Source of the DNA: a virus
IMG/VR virus record: IMGVR_UViG_3300027973_000071
Coordinates: 1 to 52,723 of that record
Length of the DNA stretch: 52,723 nucleotides
Strand: one strand, 5' to 3'
Positions 7,772-15,422 of this stretch are shown in pieces. Positions within the stretch are counted from its first letter, which is position 1. Each line of letters starts with the position of its first letter. Under the pieces are notes generated by a model. That model was not told the DNA's origin and did no database searches. It was given only the letters and a program-made list of their open reading frames with translations. The translations under genes and the position numbers were made by a program.

Positions 7772-8463
7772 AGGTTTCCGACGTTATCTCTCGCGCACGG
7801 AACATCCTGCTCGATTCCGATGCGACAAGCTACCGCTGGTCGAACGCGGAGATGATTGACTACATCAACGACGCCCAGCGCCTCGTTGCTGTCTATCGCC
7901 CCGACTCCTGCTCCGCATCCACAGTTCAAACCCTGTCTGCCGGAAGCAAGCAGAGCATCCCCACTGGCGGATTTCGTTTGCTTGATGTGGTGCGAAATAT
8001 GGCGTCTGACGGAACAACTCCCGGTCGAGCCATCACCATCACGGCCCGAGACACGCTGGATCGGTTTGATCCGAACTGGCACACCGCCACCAATCAGTCG
8101 GCGGTCAAGCACTTCACCTACGACGAACGCATCCCAGGGCAGTTCTTCGTGTATCCGCCCGTCAGCAGCGGCGTCAAAGTTGAGACCGTCTACTCAAAGT
8201 ACCCGTCCGCCGTCTCCGCCACGACCGACGACCTGACCGTTCAGGACTCGTACTTTGAGGCGCTGATCAACTACCTGCTGTTCCGCTGCTACTCAAAGGA
8301 GACGGACTTCGCAGCTAACGCGCAGCTCGCAAGCTCTTACCTGTCGCTGTTCGCATCCGTCCTTGGCATCAAGCTCCAGAAGGACATTGCCTTTGGGCCT
8401 AAGGTATCGAACAAAGGTGGAGATCCCAACGGCGCTGCGGCTCAGCTTGGAGGTGTTGCTTAA
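7768..8463 (+). CDS. Head-tail adaptor protein
   Basis: A 231-residue protein whose start (VSDVISRARNILLDSDATSYRWSNAEMIDYINDAQ) matches the helical pattern of podovirus adaptor proteins that dock on the portal (gp4 / tubular-A-like, DUF6682-type). The middle is beta-rich (FRLLDVVRNMASDG, FFVYPPVSSGVKVETVYSKYP), followed by helices that end at about 205. Gene order (capsid, small protein, adaptor) supports the role. It is joined by TAATG to the next gene. Confidence 0.75.
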   Translation: MKVSDVISRARNILLDSDATSYRWSNAEMIDYINDAQRLVAVYRPDSCSASTVQTLSAGSKQSIPTGGFRLLDVVRNMASDGTTPGRAITITARDTLDRFDPNWHTATNQSAVKHFTYDERIPGQFFVYPPVSSGVKVETVYSKYPSAVSATTDDLTVQDSYFEALINYLLFRCYSKETDFAANAQLASSYLSLFASVLGIKLQKDIAFGPKVSNKGGDPNGAAAQLGGVA

Positions 8464-9113
8464 TGGCCGCTTACGAAGACTTCTTCCCATACATTCTCCC
8501 TGAGGTGCCTGGGGCCAATGAGCTGATCGTCACTCAGGCAATAAGAAATTCATGCATTGAGTTCTGCGAAAAGAGCCTTGCTCTTGTCGTGGATCACGAT
8601 CCCATTACGATCATCCAGAATCTGGTTGACTACGACCTTGATCCCCCGAAGGGCTACGTCGTAGTAAAAGTGCAACAGGCATGGCTTGAGAACAACAAGC
8701 TGAATGCTGTTGCCCCAGACTTCGTGCGGGATGCGTCTACTTACAACAGGCTGTTCAGTTCGTACGAATCGCAGGCCAGCACTCCTCAGTACTACCTCCA
8801 GAAAGAGCCTCGCTCAATCAGCGTGTGGCCATTACCGGATAAGAAATATGCGAACGGGCTGACTCTGCGCGTAGCCATTAAACCAACCAGGGCGAGCAGC
8901 GAGATTGACGATGTGGTTTTTGAGGACTACGCGGAGACCATTGCTCACGGCGCCCTGTACCGACTGATGATGTCGGCCGGCAAGCCATACAGCAACGCGC
9001 AGATGGCCGCAGTGGAGAAGGGATTGTTTGACGTAGGCGTAAACGTCGCCCGCAGTCGCGCTCTTCACGGCAATGTTCGCGGCAGCCTTGCCGTCCAGAT
9101 GCGGAGGATCTGA
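8463..9113 (+). CDS. Second adaptor / tail-completion protein
   Basis: A 216-residue protein of a type found in many short-tailed phages right after the adaptor. It begins with a helical AAYEDFFPYILPEVPGANE segment, has a beta-rich middle with YYLQKEPRSISVWPLPDK (a motif often seen as 'I.LYP.P' in this family), and ends in helices (YAETIAHGALYRLMMSAGKPY). Precise function is not established; it likely extends the portal-adaptor tube. It overlaps both neighbours by a stop-start junction. Confidence 0.65.
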   Translation: MAAYEDFFPYILPEVPGANELIVTQAIRNSCIEFCEKSLALVVDHDPITIIQNLVDYDLDPPKGYVVVKVQQAWLENNKLNAVAPDFVRDASTYNRLFSSYESQASTPQYYLQKEPRSISVWPLPDKKYANGLTLRVAIKPTRASSEIDDVVFEDYAETIAHGALYRLMMSAGKPYSNAQMAAVEKGLFDVGVNVARSRALHGNVRGSLAVQMRRI

Positions 9114-9448
9114 TGTCAGAAAAGATCAAGCTCGTTCAGGGCGACAACCTACCTTATATCCGTCTCACCCTAACCGATCCCAATACGGGGTCTTCCATCG
9201 ACCTAAGTGACCCAGACGTCATTGTGCGAGTCTACTTCCGGGCCACCGGAAGTGACACCGTTCTTTCGACGATCTTGTGCGAGAAGGTTAGCGGTGGCAC
9301 GGCAGGGGTGGTCCGGTTCAACTTCCCTAATGGCGTTCTAGATGTAGATCCAGGCGCTTATGAGGGTGAGGTTGAAATCGACTTCGAAGGCCAGAAGCAA
9401 ACGGTCTTCGAAGTCCTTAAGTTCAGCATCCGCTCTCAATTTAACTAA
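9113..9448 (+). CDS. Small beta-rich virion protein, 111 aa
   Basis: It begins KLVQGDNLPYIRLTLTDPNTGSS, a pattern known from N-terminal domains of baseplate or fibre-attachment proteins in which a small beta-sandwich reads 'QGDtxPxIxxtLtD'. The rest is consistently beta (VIVRVYFRATG, GAYEGEVEIDF). It starts at a TGATG junction with the previous gene, so it belongs to the structural operon. A role as a fibre or tail decoration adaptor is inferred. Confidence 0.65.
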   Translation: MSEKIKLVQGDNLPYIRLTLTDPNTGSSIDLSDPDVIVRVYFRATGSDTVLSTILCEKVSGGTAGVVRFNFPNGVLDVDPGAYEGEVEIDFEGQKQTVFEVLKFSIRSQFN

Positions 9449-9460
9449 GAGGTATTTACC

Positions 9461-9895
9461 ATGTCCGCAATGTCCGATTACCTTGAGAACAAGCTGGTTG
9501 ACCAGCTCTTCCGAGGTCAAGCCGCTCCCACGACTACCACCCTGTACGTCGGTCTGTTCACTGCTGCCCCGTCTGACTCCGGCGGCGGCACGGAAGTCAG
9601 TGGCGGCAGCTATGCTCGCACATCTGTCTCTTCGTCTTTGGCCAACTGGGCTGGCACTCAGTCTTCCGGCTCGACGACCGCATCGAGCGGCACAGGTGGC
9701 TCGACTTCAAACAACAACGCCATTACGTTTGCGACTCCGTCCGCCACCTGGGGAACGGTTACGCACTTTGGCATCTTTGATGCGGCCTCTGCCGGCAACC
9801 TGTTGTTCTGGGGTGCGCTGACCATCAGCAAAACGGTCAACCAGTCCGATACCGTTACGTTCCCGGCTGGCTCTCTGTCTGTCACCTTTGCGTAA
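9461..9895 (+). CDS. Tail fibre-type structural protein, 144 aa
   Basis: This matches a widespread phage pattern: an N-terminal helix (DYLENKLVDQLFRG), then LYVGLFTAAPSD, a Ser/Gly/Thr-rich middle, FATPSATWGTVTHFGIFDAASAGNLLFWGAL, and a final beta segment. Such proteins are annotated as fibre or minor virion proteins (Gp80-like). It has an AGAGG ribosome binding site. It lies between the beta-rich protein and the 20-residue-repeat protein. Confidence 0.7.
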   Translation: MSAMSDYLENKLVDQLFRGQAAPTTTTLYVGLFTAAPSDSGGGTEVSGGSYARTSVSSSLANWAGTQSSGSTTASSGTGGSTSNNNAITFATPSATWGTVTHFGIFDAASAGNLLFWGALTISKTVNQSDTVTFPAGSLSVTFA

Positions 9896-9908
9896 AAGCG
9901 GGTAAGGG

Positions 9909-11213
9909 ATGCTGCTCAATAGTTCTGCGCTTAATAGCGCGGCACTAAATGCAAGCTCTGGAGCGGTTGCGTCACAGAGCTTGGCTTGTTCCGTCTCAAC
10001 AACGGCGCAAGTCAGCGCGTCCCTTGATAAGTCGGTAAGCTTTGACGCGTCGATTGCGTGCGCTGCATCATCGTCTGCTTCACTTATCCAGCCAATAGAG
10101 CTGTCCGGATCAGCGAGCTTAGCGTTTGCGGCGTCCGGCGGGCTCTCAGTACAAAAAGGAGTCTCGTCCGGCATATCTGCGGCTGCAACAGCATCAGCAG
10201 ACATCTCCTTAGGGAAGGCGCTTGCATCTTCCGTCTCCCTGTCTGTCACATCGTCAGTCAGTCTGTCTGTGGTCAAGGGGGTTTCGTCCTCCATTTCTAC
10301 AGCGGTCACAGCGGACGCGAGTCTTTCGCCAGAAAAGAATCTGTCGACATCTGTCTCGACAGCTTTTGTTGCCTCATCTAGTCTTTCGGCAGAGAAACCT
10401 CTATCGGTTTCTGCTGCATTTGCAATCACGGCTTCCGCGAACCTTTCAGCAGAAAAGGGTATCGCATCTTCTATAGCCGCGGTCGCCACAACATCCGCAA
10501 CTCTTTCGGGTGGGGCGGGCATCTCGGCATTTGCTGTGTTGGCCGTTACGGCTTCCGGTAGCCTTTCCGCAAGCAAGATACTAGCGGCATCCGTTGCCGC
10601 AACGGCAGTTCAGTCGTCTTCATTCTCAGTTGCGTTACGGATAGCTTCCAGCGTTTCCGCTTCCTTGTCTGCTTCTGGCAGCATGTCGAAGACGGCGTCG
10701 ATTGCCGCTTCTATTCAGGCATCAGTGGCGCGGTCGGGGGCGCTTGCCATTACCGCAAGGCTTGCCGCGTCCGCAAGCGCTGTTGCAAGCATCGCTCAGG
10801 CTTCAATAATTTCCTTCAGAAGTGTTGCTGCCTCCATCAGTGCAACATCTTCGGCAAGCGCAAGCGCATCGATAATCCGAAGCATTGCCGGCTCCATTAA
10901 TGCAACCGCTCAGGCCTCAGGCTTGGTTTCTGCGGTTTTGGTTTTTAGTGGCTCGGCGCTTTCTACCGCGCTAACCAGCCCAACGATTTTTATTACCAAG
11001 AGATTTGGCGGGAGCGCGTTGGCTTCAGCCGCTGTTGCCAGTTCGCGCCTGCGAAAGATCTACACTCAATCCGGCCTCTTGTCGTCCGTGTCAACAAGCT
11101 ACGTGCAGGCAAGTGCCGCCGCCAACGACATCGAGGTGTCTGCTTCTTACAACGACATTGCCGTAGGTGCAGAGATCGAATATATCAATGTTGAAGTTCT
11201 GAAGGTTGCGTAA
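9909..11213 (+). CDS. Ser/Ala-rich protein of 20-residue repeats
   Basis: A 434-residue protein made almost wholly of Ser, Ala, Val and Ile. From residue 83 to 342 it consists of thirteen consecutive units of exactly 20 residues, and related units extend it to about 21-402. The unit pattern is roughly K-G-(I/V/L)-S-S-S-(I/V)-S-x-A-V-T-A-S-A-S-L-S-x-E. Regular hydrophobic positions in each unit suggest a solenoid, probably a beta-helix-like rod. The last 35 residues (NDIEVSASYNDIAVGAEIEYINVEVL) form a non-repeat cap. It lies in the tail-fibre gene cluster, TAATG-coupled to the next fibre gene, so a fibre shaft is likely. No family is recognised. Confidence 0.75.
   Translation: MLLNSSALNSAALNASSGAVASQSLACSVSTTAQVSASLDKSVSFDASIACAASSSASLIQPIELSGSASLAFAASGGLSVQKGVSSGISAAATASADISLGKALASSVSLSVTSSVSLSVVKGVSSSISTAVTADASLSPEKNLSTSVSTAFVASSSLSAEKPLSVSAAFAITASANLSAEKGIASSIAAVATTSATLSGGAGISAFAVLAVTASGSLSASKILAASVAATAVQSSSFSVALRIASSVSASLSASGSMSKTASIAASIQASVARSGALAITARLAASASAVASIAQASIISFRSVAASISATSSASASASIIRSIAGSINATAQASGLVSAVLVFSGSALSTALTSPTIFITKRFGGSALASAAVASSRLRKIYTQSGLLSSVSTSYVQASAAANDIEVSASYNDIAVGAEIEYINVEVLKVA
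9969..11114 (+). repeat. 60-bp tandem coding repeat, about 19 units
   Basis: The DNA under the repeat protein has a degenerate 60-bp period; the central 13 units (10155-10934) keep exact 60-bp phase. One earlier unit (residues 61-82) is 66 bp. DNA units have diverged more than the protein pattern, which points to old duplications held by selection on the protein. Confidence 0.75.
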
Positions 11214-12352
11214 TGCCAGTCCTCTATTCAAACAACGCATCGGCTACCCTAGCATCTTCGATTACGAACATCGCCACAAGCCTGACCGTTGCGACGGGAA
11301 AGGGCGCTCTATTCCCGTCAATCTCTGGCGGAGACTACTTTTACGTCACGCTGACTGACGCCTCGAGCAACATCGAGATTGTCAAGGTTACGGCCGTAAG
11401 CACGGACACATTCACCGTCACTCGCGCCCAAGACGGGACGACTGCTAGAGCGTGGTCAACCGGAGATACCGTGGAACTCCGTGTTGCAAGGGTGATGCTG
11501 AATGACCTAAAGACTGAGCGGCTGGCGCTTACTGGCGGCACGATGACGGGGCAGTTAATATTTCCGGCATCCACAACAACGGCAGCGCCTTTTAATATTG
11601 GTGTCGGCTCTGCACCGACCAGCCCGGTTACGGGGGATGTTTGGGGAACCTCTAGCGGCTTGTTTTACCGCATTTCCGGCGCCACGTATTCAATAGCAAG
11701 TCTAAATCAAAGCAACCAAACATTTTCCGGCAATCAAATCTTTTCATCTATTAGCTCAGCGGCATCGCTAACAATTCAGGCATCCGCGGTAGCGCAGACA
11801 TTGACAATTGGCAATACGGGTCATACTGGAACAATTGCTATTGGCTTGTCTACTGCAAGCCAAACCACCAACATTCAGGCTGGAGCAACAGCATCTGGCA
11901 GCACCAAAACCATAAACATTGGTACGGCTGGCCTAAGTGGATCGACAACTGCAATAGCTATTGGTTCTGCTGTTTCTGGCGCAACAACCAGCGTCGCTGC
12001 CAGCGGGCAATGGACCTTCTCGGGAAACATTAAAGAGAACGTCTTTACCATCACTGATGGCGCATCTGTTGACGTAAACCCAGCCAACGGATCTATTCAG
12101 CTCTGGACTCTTGGTGCAAGCCGAACTCCAACGGCAAGCAGCTTTGCTGCCGGCCAGAGTGTTACGCTGATGGTTACAGCCGGAGCCAACGCCATTACCT
12201 GGACTGACACCAGCTTTGGATCTGGCGGCGTTAAATGGGTTGGTTCGGCTGGCGCTGGATCCGCGCCAACATTGTCGACCACAGTAGTCAGCATTATTGA
12301 GCTTTGGAAGACCGGATCCCAGGTCTACGGCGCATTTGTGGGAGTTGCATAA
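11213..12352 (+). CDS. Tail fibre protein, 379 aa
   Basis: The N-terminal about 105 residues (LYSNNASATLASSITNIATSLTV... VTAVSTDTFTVTRAQDGTTARAW) form a domain common at the start of phage fibre or spike proteins. It is followed by LTGGTMTGQLIFPAS, another usual fibre motif, then a repetitive Ser/Thr/Ile region (about 165-270) and a C-terminal beta domain (IIELWKTGSQVYGAFVGVA) of the kind that ends side fibres. It is TAATG-coupled to both neighbours. Receptor binding is the expected role. Confidence 0.8.
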   Translation: MPVLYSNNASATLASSITNIATSLTVATGKGALFPSISGGDYFYVTLTDASSNIEIVKVTAVSTDTFTVTRAQDGTTARAWSTGDTVELRVARVMLNDLKTERLALTGGTMTGQLIFPASTTTAAPFNIGVGSAPTSPVTGDVWGTSSGLFYRISGATYSIASLNQSNQTFSGNQIFSSISSAASLTIQASAVAQTLTIGNTGHTGTIAIGLSTASQTTNIQAGATASGSTKTINIGTAGLSGSTTAIAIGSAVSGATTSVAASGQWTFSGNIKENVFTITDGASVDVNPANGSIQLWTLGASRTPTASSFAAGQSVTLMVTAGANAITWTDTSFGSGGVKWVGSAGAGSAPTLSTTVVSIIELWKTGSQVYGAFVGVA

Positions 12353-13056
12353 TGCTTTCACGGGCTCTCCGATCCGCTGTTATGTCGCGTCAGGCAGACA
12401 ATGTTTCTTCCATCTCATTTATTGCCAGCACAGGCGTTAACGTAAAAACAATAACGTATCCATCTGCCGCCAGTGGCGCACAGGCTGGAGACCTTCTTAT
12501 TGTTTACTATAACTCAGCAACGGACGCTGTCGCAACGCCTCCATCATTGAGTTTTGCGGGCTCTGGTCTAACGCAGCTTGCGTCATATAATGAATATGCA
12601 ACGGCAGCTGCCGACGCGGGCAATATTTACATTGGCTACAAGATTCTGACGTCGGCAGATCTTGGATCAACATTTACGCCAACAACCGCTGGCCCTTATT
12701 ACGTATGGTCGTGCTCAGTATTTAGGCTAAACAACAAAAGTTTAACATCCGTTACTTCGGGCAGCGTAACAACAAACGGAAACGCGGGAACTATTGCTAC
12801 CCCTTCAGCTCAAACAATCACCTCGTCTAGCGGCACAGCGCCATTGATAGCCTTGGGTTTTTACAGCATTGAGGGCGGAGGTAACGCATCAGCCTCTACG
12901 ATGTCTCCCACGCAAACCGGGTCGGTCATTCAATTCACCTCACACGTTCTTCGATACAAAATTTATAACTCATCCCCACAAAACGTAACCTGCACTTACT
13001 CGTCGACCGGAGGAACCGCCAGGGGAATGGCATCCATGTACCTGTCGCTCTCATAA
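12352..13056 (+). CDS. Fibre-associated structural protein, 234 aa
   Basis: I chose the ATG at 12352, which overlaps the previous stop. The product is beta-rich from about residue 20 (ISFIASTGVNVKTITYPSAASGAQAGDLLIVYY) and resembles jelly-roll-like fibre tip proteins that contain 'GDlllv...aa..g.tp' patterns and late GTAPLIALGFYSIEGGG. It is part of the fibre operon, between a fibre protein and a tail-assembly-chaperone-like protein, so it is probably a fibre or receptor-binding component. Confidence 0.65.
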   Translation: MLSRALRSAVMSRQADNVSSISFIASTGVNVKTITYPSAASGAQAGDLLIVYYNSATDAVATPPSLSFAGSGLTQLASYNEYATAAADAGNIYIGYKILTSADLGSTFTPTTAGPYYVWSCSVFRLNNKSLTSVTSGSVTTNGNAGTIATPSAQTITSSSGTAPLIALGFYSIEGGGNASASTMSPTQTGSVIQFTSHVLRYKIYNSSPQNVTCTYSSTGGTARGMASMYLSLS

Positions 13057-13068
13057 AGGTAGCACAAA

Positions 13069-13494
13069 ATGTATGCGCTGATTAACAACGGCAACATCGT
13101 TAAGTATCCAGCAAGCCTTTCGGCCGAGTATCCAAACACATCGTTTCCAGAAGAGCCGACTTCAGAAACCTTGCTTGAGTTTGGTGTTGTTGTGGTTGAG
13201 GAGTCTGCTCGGCCAGACTTTAGCCCTCTAATTGAATACTTGGTTGAAGTTACTCCGGTATTTGATAGCGGAGTTTGGAAACAGGCTTGGCAAGTCAACG
13301 AGCTTGATGAAATTAAAGCGTCCTTGAATGTTCGCTCGGAGCGAAACGCAAGGCTTTCCAGTAGCGACTGGACACAAATCGCGGACGCAACAGTTGACAA
13401 GGCTGCGTGGGCCGTTTATCGACAGGCTTTGCGCAACGTCCCGGACCAGCAGGACTTTCCTTTCAGGGTTCAATGGCCCAGCAAGCCTCAGTAA
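13069..13494 (+). CDS. Tail fibre assembly chaperone-like protein
   Basis: A 141-residue protein with the C-terminal signature RNARLSSSDWTQIADATVDKAAW... FPFRVQWP, closely resembling the phage tail assembly chaperone family (Phage_tail_APC type). The N-terminal part (YALINNGNIVKYPASLSAEYPN) is the usual partner-binding domain. Such proteins help fibres fold and trimerise and are not always part of the virion. Location directly after the fibre genes agrees. Confidence 0.75.
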   Translation: MYALINNGNIVKYPASLSAEYPNTSFPEEPTSETLLEFGVVVVEESARPDFSPLIEYLVEVTPVFDSGVWKQAWQVNELDEIKASLNVRSERNARLSSSDWTQIADATVDKAAWAVYRQALRNVPDQQDFPFRVQWPSKPQ

Positions 13495-13544
13495 CCAATA
13501 GCATGTGTAACAAAACAATTTAATAGATAGACTGAGGATAGAAA

Positions 13545-13913
13545 ATGATTGGCGAACTTATTGCATTGATGTTCCTAAGTAGAGATCTGGCTCACCGAAA
13601 GCATCTGCTTGTTTCCGGGCCCGGCGCATACGCCGCCCATCAAGCTCTAGCCGAGTTCTACGACGGCATTGTGGAAATTGCAGACGAGATTGCCGAGACC
13701 TATATGGGCAGCGGCAAAGAAATCGAAAAGATCCCGCTTCTTGCGCACAAGGGTGGAGACGACATCATTGAAATCCTCCAGGCCCATCACGACTGGGTGC
13801 TGAAAAATCGCTACGAGGTTGTGGAAAAAGAAGACACCTCGATACAAAACATCATAGATGAGGGCGTGGCGCTTTATCGCCGAACCCTCTTTAAGCTTCG
13901 TAGGCTGAAGTAA
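13545..13913 (+). CDS. Helical protein, DUF5856-like, 122 aa
   Basis: An all-helical protein with the pattern 'AHkkHLl..g.GayaaHqALaeFYDgiveiaDeIAEtymG', resembling a phage family of unknown function (DUF5856-type) that looks ferritin-like in its spacing of acidic and His residues, e.g. H21 region, D/E cluster EFYDGIVEIADEIAE. Metal binding is only a possibility. It lies between the fibre chaperone and the holin. Its ribosome binding site is GAGGAT. Confidence 0.6.
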   Translation: MIGELIALMFLSRDLAHRKHLLVSGPGAYAAHQALAEFYDGIVEIADEIAETYMGSGKEIEKIPLLAHKGGDDIIEILQAHHDWVLKNRYEVVEKEDTSIQNIIDEGVALYRRTLFKLRRLK

Positions 13914-13925
13914 GAGGTAAGCGCC

Positions 13926-14123
13926 GTGAATAATCTGACCGAGCAAACCAAACACGTTGTTGATGCGGTGAGTGTTGGCACGGTTCTGCTCTCCCTGTCT
14001 CAATGGCTTCCTCCGATTGCCGCCTTGATTTCTATTGTTTGGGGCTGCATCAGGATCTATGAAACCAAAACCGTTCAAGGATGGTTGGGCCGAGGCCCGG
14101 AGGCGGGGCAAAAGAATGAGTAA
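13926..14123 (+). CDS. Holin
   Basis: A 65-residue membrane protein starting at a GTG after AGAGG. The N-terminus is polar; the core VGTVLLSLSQWLPPIAALISIVWGCIRIYE forms one or two transmembrane segments, split by WLPP; the C-terminus is short and polar. Size, topology and position directly before an endolysin identify it as a holin. It forms inner-membrane lesions or depolarises the membrane, which releases the SAR endolysin. Confidence 0.8.
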   Translation: MNNLTEQTKHVVDAVSVGTVLLSLSQWLPPIAALISIVWGCIRIYETKTVQGWLGRGPEAGQKNE

Positions 14124-14592
14124 CTTCCGGGTTGTTGTTGCGGCGCTCACTCTGTCGGCAACGGCATTTGGCGGCTTAGTGATGAATGAAGGCTGGTCAG
14201 ATGTCGCAGAACCACCAGTCCCTGGCGATGTTCCGACATACGGGTTTGGCACCACAACCGACGAACAAGGCCGGCCACTTAAGGGTGGAGAGAAGATCAA
14301 TCCTGCCAAGGCTGTGGTTCGCGCACTCCAAGATATCCGGAGGTATGAGGGGGCAATCAAGACCTGCGTGAAGGTGCCTCTTCATCAGTACGAGTACGAC
14401 GCTTACGTTTCCCTGGCCTACAACATTGGATCGGGGGCGTTTTGTGGCAGCACTCTTGTCAGGAAACTTAACGCTCAGGATTATTCTGGTGCCTGCTCCG
14501 AGATTTTGCGCTGGGACCGATTTAACGGCGAGCGCCTCCGTGGCCTGTCGATTCGCCGACAGGCTGAATACGAACAATGCGTAGGAGGCTGA
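14116..14592 (+). CDS. SAR-type endolysin (lysozyme family)
   Basis: I start it at 14116, inside the holin gene end; this gives 158 residues. Residues 4-22 (FRVVVAALTLSATAFGGLV) are a weakly hydrophobic, Ala/Gly/Thr-rich signal-anchor-release segment. The catalytic Glu is E25 (MNEGW). Residues 37-47 (GDVPTYGFGTT) correspond to the conserved 'GvpTxGyGtT' of glycoside hydrolase 24 lysozymes. The canonical Asp between them is not at its usual spacing. Cys residues (C112-like KTCVKV, FCGS, ACSE, EQCVGG) could make disulfides after export. It cleaves peptidoglycan after release from the membrane. Confidence 0.85.
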   Translation: MSNFRVVVAALTLSATAFGGLVMNEGWSDVAEPPVPGDVPTYGFGTTTDEQGRPLKGGEKINPAKAVVRALQDIRRYEGAIKTCVKVPLHQYEYDAYVSLAYNIGSGAFCGSTLVRKLNAQDYSGACSEILRWDRFNGERLRGLSIRRQAEYEQCVGG

Positions 14593-14593
14593 T

Positions 14594-15085
14594 ATGCTGT
14601 ACCTGCTGAATCCACGCGTCTGGATTGCCTTGGCTATGGCAATCCTTTTGTCTATCACACATTTCTATGCTTTTCGTTCCGGCAAGTCGTTTGTTCGGGC
14701 GGAATGGGATAAGGAAAAAGCTGTTCAGCTAGAAACCGCTCTTAAGCAAGAGTCGGAGTTTAGGGTTAAAGAGCAACAGCTTGTTAAGGCTAAACAAGAG
14801 AGCGAGGTAAAGTATGTTGAACTCAAGAAGCGTTACGAGCGCAGCGCTGCTGGCGCTCAGTCTGAGCTTGGTCAGTTGCGCGACAAGCTCTCCTCCTCGG
14901 GTGCTTCAGCCTCCGCAAGCCCCGCCTCCGGCGCCCGAGTTAATGCAGGAGCAGGACTTGAGCGAGAGCTACTCGGACATTGTGCGACGGCTCTTGTTGG
15001 AATGGCAGCAGAAGCTGACCGACTGGAAGCGCTCGTCGTAGGCCTCCAAGGCTACGTGCGCGGCGTATGCATGAAGAAAAACTGA
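14594..15085 (+). CDS. Rz: Rz-like inner-membrane spanin
   Basis: A 163-residue protein with one N-terminal transmembrane helix (about residues 9-28, VWIALAMAILLSITHFYAF) followed by a long charged coiled coil (35-105, KAVQLETALKQESEFRVKEQQ onward). This is the layout of i-spanins, which join the outer-membrane Rz1 to fuse the two membranes in the last lysis step. It has GGAGG before the start and follows the endolysin by one base. The o-spanin is nested in another frame. Confidence 0.85.
   Translation: MLYLLNPRVWIALAMAILLSITHFYAFRSGKSFVRAEWDKEKAVQLETALKQESEFRVKEQQLVKAKQESEVKYVELKKRYERSAAGAQSELGQLRDKLSSSGASASASPASGARVNAGAGLERELLGHCATALVGMAAEADRLEALVVGLQGYVRGVCMKKN
14814..15041 (+). CDS. Rz1: Rz1 outer-membrane spanin lipoprotein (nested)
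   Basis: Entirely inside the Rz gene in another frame. The 75-residue product has a signal peptide ending in the lipobox LVSC with the lipidated Cys at residue 22, then a Pro-rich segment (PPRVLQPPQAPPPAP) and a short helix. The ATG has GAGG 6 bases upstream. Lipobox, Pro-rich linker and nesting are the hallmarks of Rz1. It shows the host has an outer membrane. Confidence 0.9.
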   Translation: MLNSRSVTSAALLALSLSLVSCATSSPPRVLQPPQAPPPAPELMQEQDLSESYSDIVRRLLLEWQQKLTDWKRSS

Positions 15086-15104
15086 AAGCACCGGAGAAAA
15101 TCGT

Positions 15105-15416
15105 ATGAAGGCGTCAAACATCAAACGCGATGGCGGAAAGCTGGTTTACCGGGGGCATGAGTTTCCGGGATTCAACAAGCCAGTTGACGCCCCGGATGGC
15201 GCCAAGCAGAAAAAGATGGTTCTCGCCAAAAAGGGTGACGAGGTAAAACTGGTTCGCTTTGGCCTACGCGGCATGCAGGATTACACCCAGCACCACGACG
15301 AAAAGCGCCGGGATAACTATCTTTCTCGATCCGCCGGAATCAGGGACAAGAACGGAAACCTGACCAAGGATGACAAGTTCAGCGCCAACTACTGGGCGCG
15401 AACCAAGCTCTGGTAA
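15105..15416 (+). CDS. Conserved phage protein, 103 aa
   Basis: It carries a pattern widespread in phages: KKMVLAKKGDEVKLVRFGLRG, then DYTQHHDEKRRDNYLSRSAGIRDKNGNLTKDD and a final ANYWARTKLW. Function is not established. The protein is strongly basic, which could fit DNA or nucleoid contact. GGAG precedes the start. It sits between lysis genes and the nozzle-like gene. Confidence 0.7.
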   Translation: MKASNIKRDGGKLVYRGHEFPGFNKPVDAPDGAKQKKMVLAKKGDEVKLVRFGLRGMQDYTQHHDEKRRDNYLSRSAGIRDKNGNLTKDDKFSANYWARTKLW

Positions 15417-15422
15417 CACGAC

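Noticed and set aside
9707-10576. Long antisense open frame (289 codons) opposite the repeat protein
   Set aside because: It mirrors the 60-bp coding repeat, whose period is a multiple of three, so stops are absent by structure; no ribosome binding site and repetitive Ala/Glu composition.
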